From Tillus elongatus (taxonomy: Eukaryota; Arthropoda; Insecta; Coleoptera; Cleridae), in NCBI GenBank assembly GCA_964006375.1, contig OZ023265.1, forward strand, positions 154,854,547-154,918,546: a DNA stretch of 64,000 nucleotides, read 5' to 3'. Position 1 is the first letter of the stretch, and every line of letters begins with the position of its first letter. The notes under the pieces are model-generated. The model ran no database searches. It saw nothing but the letters and a program-made list of their open reading frames with translations, and was not told where the DNA came from. The position numbers and the translations under genes are program-made. Shown here one piece after another: positions 40,165 through 57,084 of this stretch.

Positions 40165-41205
40165 ATGTTGGATTACTGTTCACGGGTTTTGCTGCTAACA
40201 GATTTCTTCTGTCGGTAGATTGTGGTGAATTGTTTAATGTGTCGCAGAGGCCTTTGACTTCTCAGCGCTTCCACCTCCATGGTTTTTTGTGCATGAGTAT
40301 TGTTTTCTAATAGTTGCCCAATCTTTTTACGGGAAATTTTATCTACTTCCTGGGGTATAAAAGTGACCACTCCAAGGTATTTGAGCTCTTTTCATAACTG
40401 GGCCATTCAGTCTCGTAGCAAGTGTTCTGTCCTTTTCTCTGCTTCATTGCAATATCTGCAGTTTTCACTGTCCACCTTACCCATCTTCATAACGTGACAC
40501 CATACTGGGGAGTGTCCTGTGAGATCTCCTGTGAGATGTCCTGTGTGATGTCCTGTGATTATTCTCAAGTCGTTTATCTTCAATTCAAAGAACAGATGAT
40601 GTACCGTTTTTCCTGGGTCAAGCCTGGCGTTTTCTCCCAGCATGACAACATTTGGTTTTTCCCAAGTATCAAGCTTATTTATTGCATGTGTTTTTGGTAG
40701 TCCACAGAAGGGCTCTGGACCATAAAATGGGGTTGTGGCTGCCCATTTTGCGAGGCTATCTGCTTCCCTTTAATACCTTGATGCCCTAGTACCCACATAA
40801 ATCTTACTTTGTTGTTTATGGCCAGTTGCTTCAAGGATTTGCACTCCTAGGTCAGTTATGACTCGGATTTGAAAGATTTGAGAATGTTAAGTTTCGTCTG
40901 ACAGTCTAAGGCTGTAGATCTCTCTATTTCTGAGTCTCCTATGTAATGACTTCTGTGTACATGGATTATATAGCAAGCATTTCTGGTTGGAAGATGGTGA
41001 CAGTTTTTCTTTGGGACTTAGCGAGTCTAAATTTAGTCCACTTATTCCCAGTCCCGCTCCCTTCATACTGTTGGTAACACTCAGGTGGAACATTTTTTGC
41101 GAAATACGTCCTGGCGAATCTTAGCCTCAGATAACAAAGTCTATAGAGGGTGGGAATTCTGTCATTAAATTTGTCTCCATTGAAGAGTAAAATGCTTCTA
41201 CACAC
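40165..41205 (-). pseudogene. LINE RNase H and C-terminal region, broken
   Basis: Minus strand, 5' to 3': a linker (NDRIPTLYRLCYLRLRFA, ~41160), RNase H pieces in shifting frames, a GHQGIKG-like motif (~40790), then LRIITG...CHVMKMGKVDSENCRYCNE (~40470), the LTGH...MG...CRxCxExEETxEHxL zinc-finger-like tail of Jockey/I/R1-type LINEs, and a basic C-terminus ending near 40173. Multiple stops. A 12-bp unit TCCTGTGAGATG repeated ~3.8 times (40515-40560) turned LTGH into four diverged repeats. The RT part is missing. Confidence 0.75.
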
Positions 41206-41456
41206 TTATCTCAATAACTTACCTGTTTTTTTTACTAAAAAAGCTTTGCTGGTTAATATATTACTATAAAAAACACTTCTGCAGTCACTTGTTTTTCGGT
41301 TAGGCTTATTAGTCAGAGATCACCTAATAATATGTTCTTACCGGAAACAGAATAAAATTTTGCATATATTTGACTTATAACATAACCCTTGCCAGAGGTC
41401 TCGTCATTATTTTAATTACTAAAATGGTTGTATACTTGCCTTGCGGGCGTTGCGTG

Positions 41457-43639
<2,183 letters not shown>

Positions 43640-43890
43640 GCGCCGATTTTTCAACCAGACAAATTTCCGACCGCATAGGACGCGGTGTGTCAAGAGTGCT
43701 ATAGTGTTTGTCCAGGTGGTCTGAAGAAGGAATCCATAACCATCGTCATGGATCCGGACGACCCCGACGAACTTCAGCACTGGAACATCGTCACTTGACG
43801 ATTGCGGTTTTACAAGACGGAGTTTCCTCAACACGGTCGAACGGAGATGCTTGGTTGGGAGTTTTACAACAAAGAGTCTATGGGTTCGTT
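43640..43890 (+). pseudogene. Tc1-type transposase N-terminal fragment
   Basis: Reads SRWSEEGIHNHRHGSGRPRR, then TSALEHRHLTIAVLQDGVSST and RSNGDAWLGVLQQRV. This is the Tc1-family helix-turn-helix region, with the GRPRRTS minor-groove (AT-hook-like) motif between the two DNA-binding subdomains. The frame is open from 43708 but lacks everything after the second helix-turn-helix. The catalytic domain is absent; the fragment stops just before a TA-core element. Confidence 0.7.
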
Positions 43891-43907
43891 CATATAGACC
43901 ATTTAAG

Positions 43908-44272
<365 letters not shown>

Positions 44273-44355
44273 TCATAAACACGAAAGACAAAAACAAAAC
44301 TGGAAAAAAGTGTATATGTAGGTGTTGGATAAACATAATTGGTACGCCCCTGTCT

Positions 44356-44813
<458 letters not shown>

Positions 44814-44903
44814 TGATACGGCAGATGAAATTGCGATGGATGGTGAATGAAATAGAGTTGTGTTCTCTGACGGGTACCGATTCTGTCTGTGGGTCTGCGA
44901 TGG

Positions 44904-45000
44904 TGTTGTGGTGATTTGGGTCCTCCAAGTGTATTTATAAGCCAGTAAGTATATGATATTTTCAAACTCTATTTATCGGTGCTCAGAAAAGGTTGCGAAT
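44904..45000 (+). repeat. Fragment of the dispersed hammerhead-like repeat
   Basis: GTTGTGGTGATTTGGGTCC (44904) and CCAAGTGTATTTATAAG, then after a 40-bp duplication-like insert TATTTATCGGTGCTCAG. The core with CTGATGA is absent here. Confidence 0.65.
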
Positions 45001-46520
45001 CATTCAATTTACCCTAAAAAAACTATCAGGAAGGAACAAAACCAACTATATGGATTTTTGTTATATCTACTATTTAATAAACAAGAAATATTTCCACACA
45101 CGTTTTTTTACCACGCTAAAAAAAAACTCCACACCGTGAAAATCTGTGATTTTAACAAAGTGATGGTCAAAAATGGGCAGTTGCCAGCAATTGTTTGAAA
45201 TGCAAATGTAAAAAATAACGTTATTTGTCGCCATTGGCTTCAGCATGGTGACGTAGATGTGTATTTTTCTGCACCCTTGTCGCTAGAATAAGTTGGTAAG
45301 TTTTGCCACGTGCCTTCCTGCTTCCTTTTTATAACATATTTATGAACTGCGATCTAGTATAATCTAATGCGCCTTGACATTTCAAAGCACCCCCTGTACT
45401 ACGTCATAACCTCACCCTTTAGACATCCCCCGTGCCTTCTACGACGAATTCTTTCCACGCCTGCCTTGACGGCACGCCGTTCATTGCAAAAACGTCTTGT
45501 CGCCACCGTTATCTGACACGGCGAAGACCTCCCTACTCATAAAATATAATAAGGACAGCACTATTACTTTCTCTGTGTGCCAGTGTCTGAGGCTCATAAC
45601 ACTCCACGAAATAAGGGTGATGTCGACAATTACGCCATTGTGGCGTGAACTTACGAGTATTGCGACAGGGCCGATGTAACGATAACAACATGCCGAGATA
45701 AGAATGACGATGGGGCCGTGGTTAGTGGACTTGATGTTTACAAGTAGAATGAATTGGTAATTTGCAGATATGGAGCCTGTAATTTGCGAAGAAGGCCTCT
45801 AATTGATGAAAACTCTCATTATGCGGTTTTTAAATGGGCATCTGAGTAACGCAGATGAAAGGGGCGTTATGTAGATCAGTGCGTTCCACCATATACATGT
45901 AAATTAGGGGATAAAATAGATATAGATGATGCAAAAGGGTATAAAAATATAATGAATACTGGACTGATCAATACCATTGAGATCGAAATATAATTATCTA
46001 TGCGTATACAATGAGATCATTTCTATGCTACAAAATACCGAAAAAATTCGGACGTACCACCATATGGTGGAGAATTTGTATAACAGCTCTTTTTATTTCC
46101 CACGAAACCTTGGTTTAAGGTTGGTACTTACATAATAAAGCTTCTAGGAACGTAAAATACTTGTACCCAATTTCATCAAAATAAGCTTCAAGTTTTTGAT
46201 GTTATTTTTAATTTTAGGACATTTGCTTCTCTTCAATTTGATGTTTTTCTTGTAAAACTTGTCCGCCTAGGTTGGCTGAAAAAGCTTACCCAAAGAGTTT
46301 ATTAAATACAAAATACGGGCCATGTTTGATGGAAATCAATTAGTTCATTTCTTTTAAGTTGCCGCTTAGCTTTATATATTTTAATTCTGAGGCCTTTTAG
46401 CGATTCTTTAATCGATATAACTTTTTTGTTGTTGAAAAACTAGTCCAGCTGAGTTGGCTAACAATATAGTCCAGGGCATTTACTAAGAAAAGACATATGC
46501 TAGATTAGCTAAAGAACTAA
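45001..46520. other. No gene identified
   Basis: Mixed composition with a slightly GC-richer stretch at 45290-45680 (frame 45497-45679, not recognised). Confidence 0.35.
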
Positions 46521-46524
46521 ACCA

Positions 46525-46595
46525 AATAAGTGGCTGAGTGCGTCAGGGACTCTCAATCGTTTGGTTTAAGAACTGAGGTGTTCGAATTCCTCTAA
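46525..46595 (+). other. tRNA-like (Ser/Leu-type) pseudogene or SINE head
   Basis: AGTGGCTGAGTGCG (box A) and GGTGTTCGAATTCC (box B) ~45 nt apart, followed by a T-run at 46600, which would stop RNA polymerase III. Acceptor-stem ends do not pair, so not a working tRNA. Confidence 0.45.
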
Positions 46596-46833
46596 GTTTT
46601 TTTTTAAGGAAACGTAGGACAGTCGATTTGGCGATTGGATATTGCTAATTTGGATATTGTTTATTGTGGTGACCAGCAATTAAAAATACATAGGCGTAGC
46701 TACAGTAACTTTGTTTTAAACAGAAAAACTAAATTTTCATTATTCCTGGAAATATTTGTTAAATATTTGTCTAAGTCTCCGATTTAGAAACCTAACCCAC
46801 ATGTGCTTCAGAGATCGTTCTATTTTTATTTAT

Positions 46834-46957
46834 TAGTGAATTTTTATTTAAAAAAAATAGAGAGGTATCGATGGTGAGACTTTGCAAATAATTTTTCAAA
46901 TGAGCGCCAATTTCGGCCCCTATACCCCATGTCCGGGATGAGTTTCGATTTTTTTAT

Positions 46958-47047
<90 letters not shown>

Positions 47048-47690
47048 AACCGATAACTCAAAAGTAATTAACCGATTTTGATGAAACGCGACAAGTTCTT
47101 TTATTTTATTAATAGCTTGGATGAGTTCGTTAGCCAGGAAAATTGGGCAAGGTTTTCCGGGAAAATTTTGATTTTTCTTTTGAAAATTACAAAGCTATTG
47201 CAATGAAATTTGGTGGACATGTTGCTTTGGGACCTAACTGTGTACCAAAACTCAGCTTTCTAGGTTTACAGAAAATTGAGCTATTCAAATTGGAAACATT
47301 TATATTTAATATCACCGCTTTTTATTGACAATGGTAAAAACTGATTTATAGGTATATGAGGTCTAGTATGTCTTGAGTCGTTACCTAGCAACGGACTATT
47401 TGATATCATTGCGCAGGTCAGTTACACGCTGTAACTGACGTTTATCGTATATTATTAGACTGTTTATCTGTTTTCAATTTCATTTGACAAATTATTTGTG
47501 TTATTTGGGATTTTTAATATACGAGTGCAAATTATTCCTTCACGATCTTAGTGGGTGGACTAAACAGTGTTTGTCAACAGATATAAAAGATCGAAGTTTT
47601 ACAAAAAGGGCTGATGTGCAACAGGTTAGTTATTTTCTCTCTGATGCTTTGGCGGTAGTTTTAGTTAAGTTTATGGATTAACGGTCCATA
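46834..47690 (-). mobile_element. TA-core element, subfamily B
   Basis: Palindrome remnant TTAGTGAATTTTTATTT (46833), hairpin half (GAGCGCCAATTTCGGCC), (TA)n 46961-47045, CCGATAACTCAAAAG, interior, and the subfamily B end with TCTGATGCTTTGGCGGTAGT (47640). Frame 47143-47328 lies in the interior and has a counterpart in other copies only as repeat text. Confidence 0.75.
46961..47045. repeat. (TA)n tract
   Basis: About 42 TA units, core of the subfamily B copy. Confidence 0.98.
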
Positions 47691-47692
47691 AT

Positions 47693-48357
47693 TTTTAGCT
47701 AATTTTCGTACAAAAAAATCGTCGATGGGGAGACCGCGACTTTAGAATTTTAAAAAGATGTCTTCAAATGAGCGCAAACTAGGCCACCTAGAATCCATAT
47801 CCGGGTTTACGTTCAGTTTTTATCTGTTTACATATATACAGGGTGACACATTTCTACGGTAAATCTCAATATAATTATTATTATACAAGAAACAAGAAAA
47901 AAATTTATAAGTTAATTATAGGGTGTCTTGAGCTGCATCTTATAAAATTATAATCACGGACTGGCCCATAAGTCGTTGGTGATCCCTACAATTTTTTTCG
48001 AACAGCATTATTTTATTGCATTTTTTATCGAAATATGTTTGTAAGAAAAAAATTGAGACGCAGTAAGTGCGTTTTGATAGCAAATTTTCATTAAATGCTT
48101 CAAATTTCAATAACTCAATTTGCTATTAACCTAAGGGTTGTTGGCTAGGAAAGCAACATTTAAAGTTTATTGTCGGAAAATGTTTGTACATTTTCAAACA
48201 ATAAGTTATTTTGATATAATATGGCACATTGCTTCTACTATATATGTTACATCGGTAACCAAATTGATGACTGCTTGAATTAAAAAGACATATTTGCTAT
48301 TCAAAGCATTTTTATAAAAATTCACTTCTATAACGCACTTGCTGCGTCCAGACTTTT
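47693..48357 (-). mobile_element. TA-core element, subfamily A, with nested fragment
   Basis: Hairpin half (GGGGAGACCGCGAC, GAGCGCAAACTAGG, CCATATCCGGG), a (TA)n shrunk to ACATATATA, interior 47838-47985 shared with 6580-6712, and the end CGCACTTGCTGCGTCCAGAC (48336). A plus-oriented family end (GACGCAGTAAGTGCG, 48057) with AATAACTCAATTTGC is nested inside. Confidence 0.7.
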
Positions 48358-48997
48358 CTTTTAAGAACGTTTTAAAAATGTAAACATGTTCAGACCCTAC
48401 AGTTCACAATATTTTTATGTAGGGACATATTACATTAAGTTTCGAAAAAACGATTTTATATTTAAGTTATACCTCGTATTTAATTATTGAAATCGATACA
48501 CACTGAATAGCTAAATGAACTGGAATAAAAAGAATATCCGGATAACTAAAAGCCAAAGCAAATAATAGAAATGTGTCGAGTTGATTATCCAGCTGGCACA
48601 CTTCGATGATCCCTGATCGCAAGAGGGACGTGTTTGCCTGTTCACGAATCTAATTACAGTTTAATTGGCTGCGATATTTTGAAATCAACGCAGGTAATTA
48701 ATTCCTCGTTAGATTGATTAATTGTATCCAGTATTTTGTCAACCCGCCCTAGATTTTACCCTCCTTTTTTTTACAACTTTGCGCCATCAGTTTCTCAATT
48801 CACACATCAGACTCCTGAATTTAATTAAAAAAGATTAAGCGTCCTGCGATTAAAAATTTCCGACTACTTTTCCAGGACTAAGGTGGAAGACAGGATAAAG
48901 TAATCAGTCTTTGGGATTATGCCTGGAATTAAATTACACTTTATTACAAAAGTTATATGCGAAGTCTGTAGGCATTTACAGATGCACCATCTTATTG
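48358..48997. other. No gene identified
   Basis: AT-rich; AATTAATTCC / GATTAATTG stretches; no element ends recognised. Confidence 0.35.
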
Positions 48998-49690
48998 GTT
49001 AGGTCAGGTTAGGTTTTATTATGAATGGGCCATTACAGGCCCTCCACTGCGACATTAAGGTCTGTTGTGGCACACGCATAATTGTATCCTATTACATCCA
49101 ACAAGTTCAGCCTCTTACACTGTTCAATAAGTTTTGTGGGCGAAAGTTGATCCAGATCTTTTGGCGCAGTTTGAGTCTTGCCCAAGAGCAGATGTCTATA
49201 GTGATTTCCGCAGCCAAGCAGGAACATAGCACGTGATCTGCTGTTTCGTTACACTCCATACACAGCCGGCACTCGGTCCGACCCCGATTCTGTATATATG
49301 GTGATGCAAGAGGCTGTGTCCTCTATACAGGGCGACGAGAGTTCTCAGTTATTGCCTGTTTTAACTCTAGAAGCCTTTTTGCCATTAACTCTGAAAGGCT
49401 TATTATTAAGGCCTTAGAGTGTGCTAACCCGGACAGATTTTGCCTCTGTTGGATTGTCTTTCCGTCTGCCCAGGTCTTTAAGGTGAGTTTTGCTGTGCAT
49501 GAGGATATCCCCAGCACAGGTTCTGGTCCTCCATAGTCCTCCCCGGCACCTCTCCTGGCAAGAGCCTCGTCCCCGACATTGCCATCAAGGTACAAGTACC
49601 CCTGTAGCGACAGCTGATTGTAGATGCCCATTTCGTTGAGGGCAGTCTTGTAGCTCCATACCGTTTTTGAATTGCAACGGTAGGAACCAA
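48998..49690 (-). pseudogene. LINE RNase H fragment with CCTAA-like tail
   Basis: Minus strand: GNVGDEALARRGA (RNase H last-helix region, GNExAD-like with the Asp displaced, ~49575), GPEPVLGIS, a linker, then LSELMAKRLLELKQAI and downstream in other frames CGNHYRHLLLGK and LSPTKLIEQCKRLNL. GPEP(V/A)LG is shared with the LINE at 490-1737, so these are related families. The 3' end is a tail CCTAACCTGACCTAACC (48998-49014). Several frame breaks; RT missing. Confidence 0.75.
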
Positions 49691-49890
49691 GTGCCTTTGT
49701 AGTAGCTTGGTTATTATCTGAACATATCTATCGATTTATGTGTGCAACGGCTTTGTTTAATATCCTTCGTACACAACTTGATGGCATATACTTCTCCCTG
49801 GTTGCATGGTTTCCGAGGTTAGATGTTCTTACATCGGTGCTGCTTCCATATGCGCTAGCTTCTGTCTTTGACTCAGTTTTGGAGCCGATA
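49691..49890. other. Nothing recognised
   Basis: Short junction segment between two repeat pieces. Confidence 0.4.
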
Positions 49891-50020
49891 CTATTGACTA
49901 AGTGAATATTGGAAACTGTGATGAGAACTGATAAGTACACGTGGAGAACCCAAATCACCACACATAAAAAAACCTGATGATCGTTTCACTAACCAATTTA
50001 GCGTCATCAGAGCATGAATA
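49891..50020 (-). repeat. Dispersed repeat with hammerhead-like core
   Basis: Minus strand: CTGATGACGCTAAATTGG (50010 down), TTAGTGAAACGATCATCAGG, then GTGATTTGGGTTCTCC and TACTTATCAGTTCTCATCAC. Stem-II-like GCTAA/TTAGT pairs over five bases. Same order as 32860-33045. Confidence 0.7.
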
Positions 50021-50179
50021 ATTCTAAATATATTACATCTACAACTCTGCCTATATTTGTGTGCAGGTATTCGGTCCATAACGATTGAGGGTGTTTTAGC
50101 AACACAAAAAGTAACATTGTCGCAGGGATTGTCAATCTTTAGATCATAGCTCTCGGGCCGGGCGCAGAGTGTTGTTTAG

Positions 50180-50480
50180 GGCGATGTTTTTGCTAAAGAA
50201 ATGGTCATGGAGCTGCGTGTACCTCAGGATTCAATTCCTGGACCTCTACTGTTTATAATATACGTAAATGATGTGCCCGTCGAAATACGTCGTTACATGC
50301 GGAGCCTGTTTTAAAGATGATGTCAACTTGATCAACAAGTCTACGTCTAGTACAGAATTAGAAGATATCACCAATGAATCGCTTATGAGAGCGAAAAAGT
50401 GGTCTGCAGCAAATGGTCTTAAGCTGAGTGGAGCGAAAATAATATTTTCGCCGATTAACAAAATTAAAAAATGAAACGTT
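50180..50480 (+). pseudogene. LINE reverse-transcriptase fragment (Jockey-like)
   Basis: VPQDSIPGPLLFIIYVNDVP (50205, the PQGSVLGPLLF...VND motif) in one frame, then after a frame change near 50295 FKDDVNLINKSTSS (a damaged F/YADD box, Ala to Lys) and KKWSAANGLKLSGAKII (motif D region). N-terminal half absent. Confidence 0.75.
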
Positions 50481-50639
50481 AGCCCCTCTATGTATTAAAT
50501 TCTGTACAGAACTTTGATTTTAGAAACCAAACAGCTTTTATCATTCAAGGTAAAAAATTGGTCTATAGTAGCTAAAGACGCATGTAGTGATAGACTTGCT
50601 TGAAAGGGCAATGTGTTCGAATGCGCACGTTTCACCCCA

Positions 50640-51945
50640 CTCTTAGACGTATATGAAATGCAGAATGGCCAGCAAAGTGCTTCAGTGGATATAGAAACGT
50701 GCTATAAATACCTTGGAATACAGCAGGCGGGGAAAATTAACTAACTAGTAATGAAGAATGTACTGACAGATGAGTTTGGGAAGCAAGTACAACAGGTGGT
50801 GCGAACACATCAGCAGCAAGAACCCGAATAAAGCTTTTACAACATATGAATGTTCTGCACCCAGTTATTCATTTGAGATTGCAAACTGTAGTAAAATAGA
50901 CATTGAAAATCTACAACGGAAGATACGAGCATTCCTAACAATATCCAAAAAGCATCACCCCCGTAGGTGATTAAGACTACCCAGACATTATGATGGAAGA
51001 TGATTAGTGGATATTGATAAACAATTAATCCAATAGATAGTTAACCTGCATAGGTACATATTTCCATCGGCAGGCGCTTACTTTGGACCACACAGTGTTG
51101 CAATGAAGGCAAAATGAAACACAAAGTCACCATCGGACTGATTAAGACAAACGGCAATTCTATATGCAGAAGCCTATTAAGGGGCAATATCTAAATGAGA
51201 CCTCACAGGTACATGTTGATAAATCATCGTCGATTAGGTTAGGACATATGTTTCCAGAAACACATCAAGTCAGTCCAGCAAGAATGTACCCAGTACCCAG
51301 TTAAAGACATTTCGGCTCAAGATGACAAATGGAGATTTGGATGTCCAAAGCCAGAGACTATACAGCACATCACCGGAGGGTATCAAGCATTTGCTGCAAT
51401 AGAGTGCAAAGAAAGGCACGACGCAGTCGCGAAAATACTCCATCAAGAACTAGTTCTGAAAGTGGAACTTTTGAATCTTAGTAAGGTGTTCTAATATAGA
51501 TACACTTGTGAGCCTCTTCTTGAAAACTCGGAGTACATGTTGTACTGGGATTGGAGCGCGTTTACAAACCAACGAGCTTTCCACAATAGGCCAGATATAA
51601 TATTAGCGGATAATTCCTGCAACTGAATGACTGATTGATGTAGGCATTTCGAACACCAATAATTTAGAAGAAAAGATACAACGAGAACACCTACACTTTC
51701 AGAGACAGTGGACGGTAGATAGTATACAAGTGTTCCTGATAGTCTTTTCGTCAACTAGTGGAGTTCCTAAGAATCTCTTAGACTGAACCTTTGAGGGCAC
51801 TTTTACAAAGCTATACAAAAAGCGTCAGTCCTCGCAACTGCCTATATTGTGCTGATATTTGTGGGAAATCAAGAAGTTGTCGTTCAGCGGCTGACAACTT
51901 AGAAGCGGCCCTATCCGAGCCCAATCCCTTTGGTACCTGACATTC
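50640..51945 (+). pseudogene. R2-type (RLE) LINE, 3' half, heavily decayed
   Basis: Pieces in three frames: CYKYLGIQQAGKIN (50708), SFEIANCSKIDIENLQRKIR and SKKHHPRR (50870-50967), ETIQHITGG (51355), RHDAVAKILHQELVLKVELL (51417), YWDWSAF...HNRPDIILAD (51545-51610, PD of the endonuclease), TLSETVDG, KASVLATAYIV (51819). This is the order of an RLE-bearing R2/NeSL-like LINE: RT thumb, zinc finger, endonuclease. Many stops, much older than the R4/Dong copy at 41575. Confidence 0.75.
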
Positions 51946-54364
51946 CTGGGATAACTGAATGTTTTCTCCTTGTGGGAGTGTGAAATGCCCTCAGGCTAAC
52001 TCGATAACAAGAATCCCCCCCCCCCCCGCACACACACACAAGATAGTACACGCAACGGCCTTGAAAGAAACCATTACAAACATTAACGACTTGATTTTTA
52101 GTAGATATATATTAGCTATCTGGTAGAAGTCAAATTCAAACTGTTGGAAACAGTGAAAGTAGGTTTTAATATTTACAAAGTTAAGAACAGAAAAGTCATC
52201 AGCAGATTATCTGATTATAATTCAGATATTTTCTTTACTAGATAAACAATATTTAGTTAAATATTTGAATGTAAGATTTATATCAAGTACTGACCACAGC
52301 TATCTCATTTTTACTACATTAGATATTTTTTAAAGCTGCGTCAAGTATAACGAGAACTGCGTTTTCTGTAACTAGAGAGCATTCAAAAAATATTTGCTTA
52401 AAAGATTAAGGAATTCAAGACTTCTAAGACAAGGCGTAAACCAAAAACACACTATCTGTCCGTGGATCGAGTGATTGTTCCCTAAAAGTTACAGTGTCTA
52501 TTTTCGCTAGCTGTTGGTCTCGGACTCTTCATTAACAGTCACTAATGGTTCGATTTTTCCATCGGCGAAGTTTGAGAGAAATTCTTTATATTACTGCACT
52601 ATATATTACAGTTAGTCGTTTAACCAAACAGAGATAGACACCGCCATTTCAGTCTACTTAGAAACGAAACCGATAATTAAATAAGTTCATGAAGTTGTGT
52701 AGACGTACCGAACTTTAACTTCGAACTGGCAAAACTGATGAAGTAAAGTTTTAAAGTTCTTAGCGAACCGAACGTAAAAATGAGAAGTTCATACGTACTT
52801 CTGTTGATCCATGTTTGAGACAACCTATCCCAATTATTTATTTATTGAGTGTAAAGTTACATTTCCTTGTTTCTGGAATTGTACACTTGAATTTATATTT
52901 AACGCAATAAGAGTGCCATACTTTAAGACTTAAATAAACCATCGCTTTAATGATATTTTCTCTCGTAATTAACTTAAATATATTATGTTGGGTTTTCGAG
53001 CCATTACAGGTGTTTTAAGTCGGAAGTAAAATAACATATAACATAAAGCACAAAATATAATACCCAATGCAAAAAAACCTTAATAATAACTTGAAATTAT
53101 TATTAATATTTGCTGTAAACCTTGATCTGACCTGACCTGACCTCACCTGACCTGACCTATTTATAAACGACCAGAATAATCACGCGGTAAAAAATAAACA
53201 AATTAAAAAAATATATAAATAAAATAAAAATATATATAAAAAATATTGTATGACTATAACTAGGAACTCTCTGGCTATCTTGGGCCAGACTAAGTCTGTA
53301 GGCCCGTTTGTCTCAGTTTTTCTAGGTCTGGTTTCGCTGAATAATATGTTGGTTTTTGTGCCCTTGACTTTTAATTTGTTTCCAAAACAAATACTATGGC
53401 TATGACAGGAAGCAATTAGTAACACCGTCATATAGTAGCGACTTGCTTTAAAAAATATCAACATACTTTTCAGTGTCTGGCCGTATACATATTTGCCTTT
53501 TTTGTAGATTTTTTTGGTTCAAAAAGTATTTATAAAAGCCAAGTGTGGCAAAAATTCCGTACGGTTGTAATAATTATATCGAATCTTGCATACTAGTTTG
53601 CTAAAGAAGATCAGTGCGGCAATTCGCATTTAAAGTGTAGAGTGCGGAGGTGCTCCGTCTTGTCATAATCCGATATTTTTAACTGGCATGTAGAAATGTT
53701 TTTGTTTGTACAAACGTGCATGTGCCTACTATTTATTTTCAGATATACAGAAGATCTAGGCACAAAAGACAAATAATTTTACTGCTTACTAGACCGTTCT
53801 CTTCTACAAAATCTTCAAAGTAGCCCTAAAACACAAGAAAACTAAAAAATGTACCAATTTTACTTGTGCCAAGTATTCTATATTAAATTCGCAGGAAAAA
53901 GACGTCCATTTCAAAACGCTTCCTAGCAAATAACTACGCTTCTTGGAATCCTCGTTCGGCTGCAAACAAATATGGATACATTAAAAAATTTAACCCTTGA
54001 AGTGTTTAGCAATAGAATGTCACATGGGTGACATGTTCATTTAAGAGACAAAATTAATATGCTTTGGAGTTAAATGTTAATAAACATCAGCTTCTGAAAT
54101 TTAAAATGTTTGTGTGTGTGTACAGAGAAAGGGATAACATCAGAAAGTTATCCACATACTAAATTTAAAATAAATACGTTTAAGCAGGCCTAGTGGTATG
54201 TTCAGAGGGTAAGTTAGGTAATGTATTACAAAACTTATGAAAATTCGCTACCAAAATGCACTTGCTGCGTCTTGATTTTTTTAAATACTAAAATGAGCTG
54301 CTTAAAAATTGGCTTGATATTTTATAAATTTCCCTCGCTTAAACTTACGGTCGACTTATTAGCC
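51946..54364. other. No gene identified; C-run, CA-run and (TGACC)n
   Basis: A C-run followed by (CA)n at 52015-52040 and a TGACC pentamer tract with one variant unit (53117-53158). Frame 53180-53464 not recognised. GCACTTGCTGCGTC at 54258 is a lone TA-core end. Confidence 0.5.
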
Positions 54365-56222
<1,858 letters not shown>

Positions 56223-56956
56223 TTTCTTCTCTTCTGAGCCATATTTTTCACTCATTTGTTCTACAAATCCCCAACAAATAAGTATAATGCGTAAATCCAG
56301 CTAATTAAAGTATGCAAATAGAGCTAATGCTATGCAAAAAATGGGAGTGCATTATCTGTTTCTTTTTCCTTTGTTGGCTACGTTGGGTTAAATCCATGGC
56401 TGTATAATCTCTTGAGCTTCGCCGTGACTTGCGTAATGGTGTAATCTAAGGGCGGGACAAAACCTGGATTTTCTCGTTGTCTAAGTACTAATCAAGTGGG
56501 GTAAGCAGTTCATCAATTAGTGGGGATTCTTAGGCGGTGTAATAGACGCTACATAAGCCCGATAACACCGAAAGAATTAGCCTGGCCGAGGGTGTAATTA
56601 GGGCTCGCGAGACGTGGAAGGGGGGAAAGAGAGACCCACCACCGTGCGCGGAATATCTGATTACATGCCTTACGAAATGAAGACTTATGAAGGCGGTTTG
56701 GGTAAAGAAGGATGCAGGCCGACGAATCACAATTAAAACTGGCGCTAGTGATAGCTGGCTTGCCAATTTTTTTCCAGTATACTAAGATAATTTGTTAAAA
56801 AGTATTAGTAACTTATTATTATTATAAATAAACTATATGTTGTTTGTTCACTTACATTAAAGTGACGTAATGACTAATACTAAAGGTTACTTACATGAGA
56901 GTAAAAGATTTTCTACACTAAGATACAACCTGACAACGTTAGCTGATAGGAATTTG

Positions 56957-56957
<1 letters not shown>
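56223..56957. other. No gene identified
   Basis: Slightly higher GC at 56550-56720; frame 56530-56766 (minus) not recognised. Confidence 0.35.
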
Positions 56958-57031
<74 letters not shown>

Positions 57032-57071
57032 TTATACAAATATGGGTTATAGGGGCTCCAATTCGCGCTCT
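56958..57071 (+). mobile_element. TA-core fragment: (TA)n and start of the hairpin half
   Basis: (TA)n 56958-57028, then ATATGGGTTATAGGGGC and AATTCGCGCTC, cut off at 57071 by CAGGGTACCCAGC. Confidence 0.7.
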
Positions 57072-57084
57072 CAGGGTACCCAGC
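57072..57084. other. hAT-like terminus, left
   Basis: CAGGGTACCCAGC, followed by CCTGGAAAACCGGG and AATCAGGGAAATTG. An exact inverted copy lies at 60031-60043. Confidence 0.55.

Noticed and set aside
53117..53158. Telomeric repeat array
   Set aside because: The unit is TGACC with a variant, not TTAGG, and is only ~40 bp long.
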